From Streptomyces thermovulgaris (GTDB taxonomy: Bacteria > Actinomycetota > Actinomycetes > Streptomycetales > Streptomycetaceae), in NCBI RefSeq assembly GCF_002155915.1, contig NZ_MUME01000047.1, positions 1 to 45,163 of the forward strand: a DNA stretch of 45,163 nt, written 5' to 3'. Position 1 is the stretch's first letter. The number at the start of each line of letters is the position of its first letter. Below, one piece after another: positions 43,829 to 45,163 of this stretch. The notes under the pieces are model-generated. The model did no database searches. It was not told the DNA's origin and saw only the letters and a list, made by a program, of their open reading frames with translations. The position numbers were made by a program, and so were the translations under genes.

Positions 43829-45163
43829 CGACAGTCCGTGTCCGACCGGGTAGAGGACCTTCGTCGGATCGTCGGCCCGCTGCACCGGGACCGGCAGCCT
43901 TCCGCTCGGCTTCACCCGGCCGGCGATCACCCGTGCGGCGGCACGCAGTTCCACATCGGTCCAGCAGTAGGTCGCCAGACAGGCCGGCACGGAGGGCAGC
44001 CGGGCGATGTCGTAGGGGTTGCGGAGGGCGACCGCGATCACCGGGCGTCCGGTGGCGAGAAGCCGTTCCACCAGGGTCGTCTGAGGGCTGCCGGCCGTGA
44101 CGTTGTACGTCCCGACCACCACCGCGTCCGCCTTCCGCGCCGCGGCGACCGCCTGCTCGACGACCGCCGCCGAGGGGGCGGTGCCGGTCGGCAGGGCCGT
44201 GGCCGAGAAGCCCAGCCCGGTGAGGGCGGCGGCGAGAACGCCGGTGGGCGGGCCCGTGGTGCCCGACGGGGAGGCGGGGTCGGCGCCGACGACGAGGAGC
44301 CTGCGGTGGGTGCGACGGGACAGCGGCAGCAGACGGCCCTCGTTGACCAGCAGGGTCGTGGTCCGTTCGGCGATGCGGTCGGCCGTCTCCAGGTGGGCGC
44401 GGACACCCACGGTGCGGTCGACGCCGGCCCGGGTGACGTACGGGTCGTCGAACAGGCCCAGCTTCGCCTTCAGCCGCAGAATGCGCAGCAGCGAGGCGTC
44501 GAGCCGGGCCTCGGTGAGCTCGCCGTCGCGCACGGCCTTCAGCACCGCGTTCCAGGCGACCTCCAGGGAGGGCGGATTGAGCAGCTGGTCCACGCCCGCC
44601 TTGAGCGCCAGCACCGGAACCCGGTCGTCGCCGTACTTGGTGCGCACGCCCTCCATGCCGAGCGAGTCGGTCACCACGACCCCGTCGTAGCCGAGCTCGC
44701 CGCGCAGGATCCCGGTGAGCACCGGGTGGGAGAGGGTGGCCGGGTCGCCGGAGTCGTCCAGGGCCGGGAACTGGAGGTGGGCGGTCATGATCGAGTCGAT
44801 GCCGGCCCTGATCGCGGCCCGGAAGGGCACCGCGTCCAGCGTCTCCCACAGCTCGCGGCTGTGGGTGATGACCGGGAAGCCGTAGTGGCTGTCGACGTCG
44901 GTGTCGCCGTGCCCGGGGAAGTGCTTGGCGGTCGCCGCCACCCGGGAGTCCTGATAGCCCTTCACCTCCGCGGCCACCAGCCTCGCCACGGCGTCCGGAT
45001 CGGAGCCGAAGGAGCGTACGCCGATGACCGGGTTGGCCGGGTTGACGTTCACATCGGCGACGGGGGAGTAGTTCTGGTTGATGCCGAGGGCACGCAGCTC
45101 GGCGCCCGCGATACGGCCCAGGGTGCGGGCGTCGGCGGTCGAGTCGCCCGCCCGCCTTCCCCC
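43823..45163 (-). CDS. GH3 beta-N-acetylglucosaminidase, NagZ-like (5' end beyond window)
   Basis: At least 446 codons are visible and the frame is open to the right edge (DSTADARTLGRIAGAELRALGINQNYSPVADVNVNPANPVIG). The GTG at 45052 lies inside the conserved ADVNVNP motif and is not the start. NagZ-type signatures are KHFPGHGDTDVDSHYGFP (catalytic Asp-His loop), SIMTAHLQFPALD and VVTDSLGMEGV with the nucleophilic Asp. Beyond ~210 visible residues comes a GH3 C-terminal domain, ending VLYPVGHGLSY. Known role: removal of terminal GlcNAc, for example in cell-wall recycling or chitin use. In Streptomyces such two-domain forms are usually exported; the signal would lie outside the window. Confidence 0.9.
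   Translation of the reverse strand, partial: GGRRAGDSTADARTLGRIAGAELRALGINQNYSPVADVNVNPANPVIGVRSFGSDPDAVARLVAAEVKGYQDSRVAATAKHFPGHGDTDVDSHYGFPVITHSRELWETLDAVPFRAAIRAGIDSIMTAHLQFPALDDSGDPATLSHPVLTGILRGELGYDGVVVTDSLGMEGVRTKYGDDRVPVLALKAGVDQLLNPPSLEVAWNAVLKAVRDGELTEARLDASLLRILRLKAKLGLFDDPYVTRAGVDRTVGVRAHLETADRIAERTTTLLVNEGRLLPLSRRTHRRLLVVGADPASPSGTTGPPTGVLAAALTGLGFSATALPTGTAPSAAVVEQAVAAARKADAVVVGTYNVTAGSPQTTLVERLLATGRPVIAVALRNPYDIARLPSVPACLATYCWTDVELRAAARVIAGRVKPSGRLPVPVQRADDPTKVLYPVGHGLSY

Noticed and set aside
1..45163. CRISPR arrays, tRNA/rRNA genes and riboswitches
   Set aside because: I looked for regularly spaced repeats, tRNA-like cloverleaf ends and known aptamer-like leaders and saw none that I could support.

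Overview
The window is high-GC actinobacterial chromosomal DNA, almost certainly Streptomyces. The evidence is dense GC-rich codon use, many GTG starts, ATGA/GTGA overlaps, the desferrioxamine (des) cluster under iron boxes, and rare TTA codons confined to a few accessory genes. From memory, the order hexosaminidase, desDCBA, desE, leucine-degradation genes, TetR, acyl-CoA dehydrogenase, TesB, agmatinase-like gene resembles the S. coelicolor core; this was not checked here.

Positions 1-10.4 kb look like an accessory region. A minus-strand run reads: prim-pol-like hypothetical, ATP-binding protein, second ATP-binding protein, Cys-rich protein, FxLD-system methyltransferase, 60-aa FxLD lanthipeptide precursor, full-length LanB dehydratase, and the first codons of a further gene cut by the left edge. 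A MITE-like element lies between precursor and dehydratase. To the right are an XRE/TPR regulator, a GNAT acetyltransferase, a gamma-glutamylcyclotransferase-like protein and a small hypothetical gene. Four genes here appear frame-disrupted, and three carry a TTA codon close to the start.

Positions 10.5-18.6 kb hold a secreted GH20 hexosaminidase and the siderophore locus. desA-desB-desC-desD convert lysine to desferrioxamine, and desE encodes the ferrioxamine-binding lipoprotein. Two iron boxes with an identical 15-bp core lie upstream of desA and desE.

Positions 18.7-27.4 kb hold acyl-CoA and leucine catabolism. A four-gene operon (carboxyltransferase, biotin carboxylase, HMG-CoA lyase, acyl-CoA dehydrogenase) is divergent from a TetR gene with a probably leaderless promoter. 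A second acyl-CoA dehydrogenase and a TesB thioesterase follow.

Positions 27.6-34.3 kb hold a PucR regulator with a small downstream phosphatase-like gene. They are divergent from a three-gene operon: sodium/solute symporter, ureohydrolase and ThDP-dependent enzyme, probably for uptake and breakdown of a guanidino compound.

Positions 34.4-37.1 kb hold an unusual locus: a small secreted peptidoglycan-binding protein divergent from two overlapping genes for membrane-anchored HTH proteins. One ends outside the membrane in a peptidoglycan-binding domain, the other in a DUF2690-like domain. Two identical palindromes lie in the shared promoter region.

Positions 37.4-45.2 kb hold a fused, asymmetric ABC exporter, a secreted S37-type tripeptidyl aminopeptidase, a small lipoprotein, and a GH3 NagZ-like hydrolase cut by the right edge.
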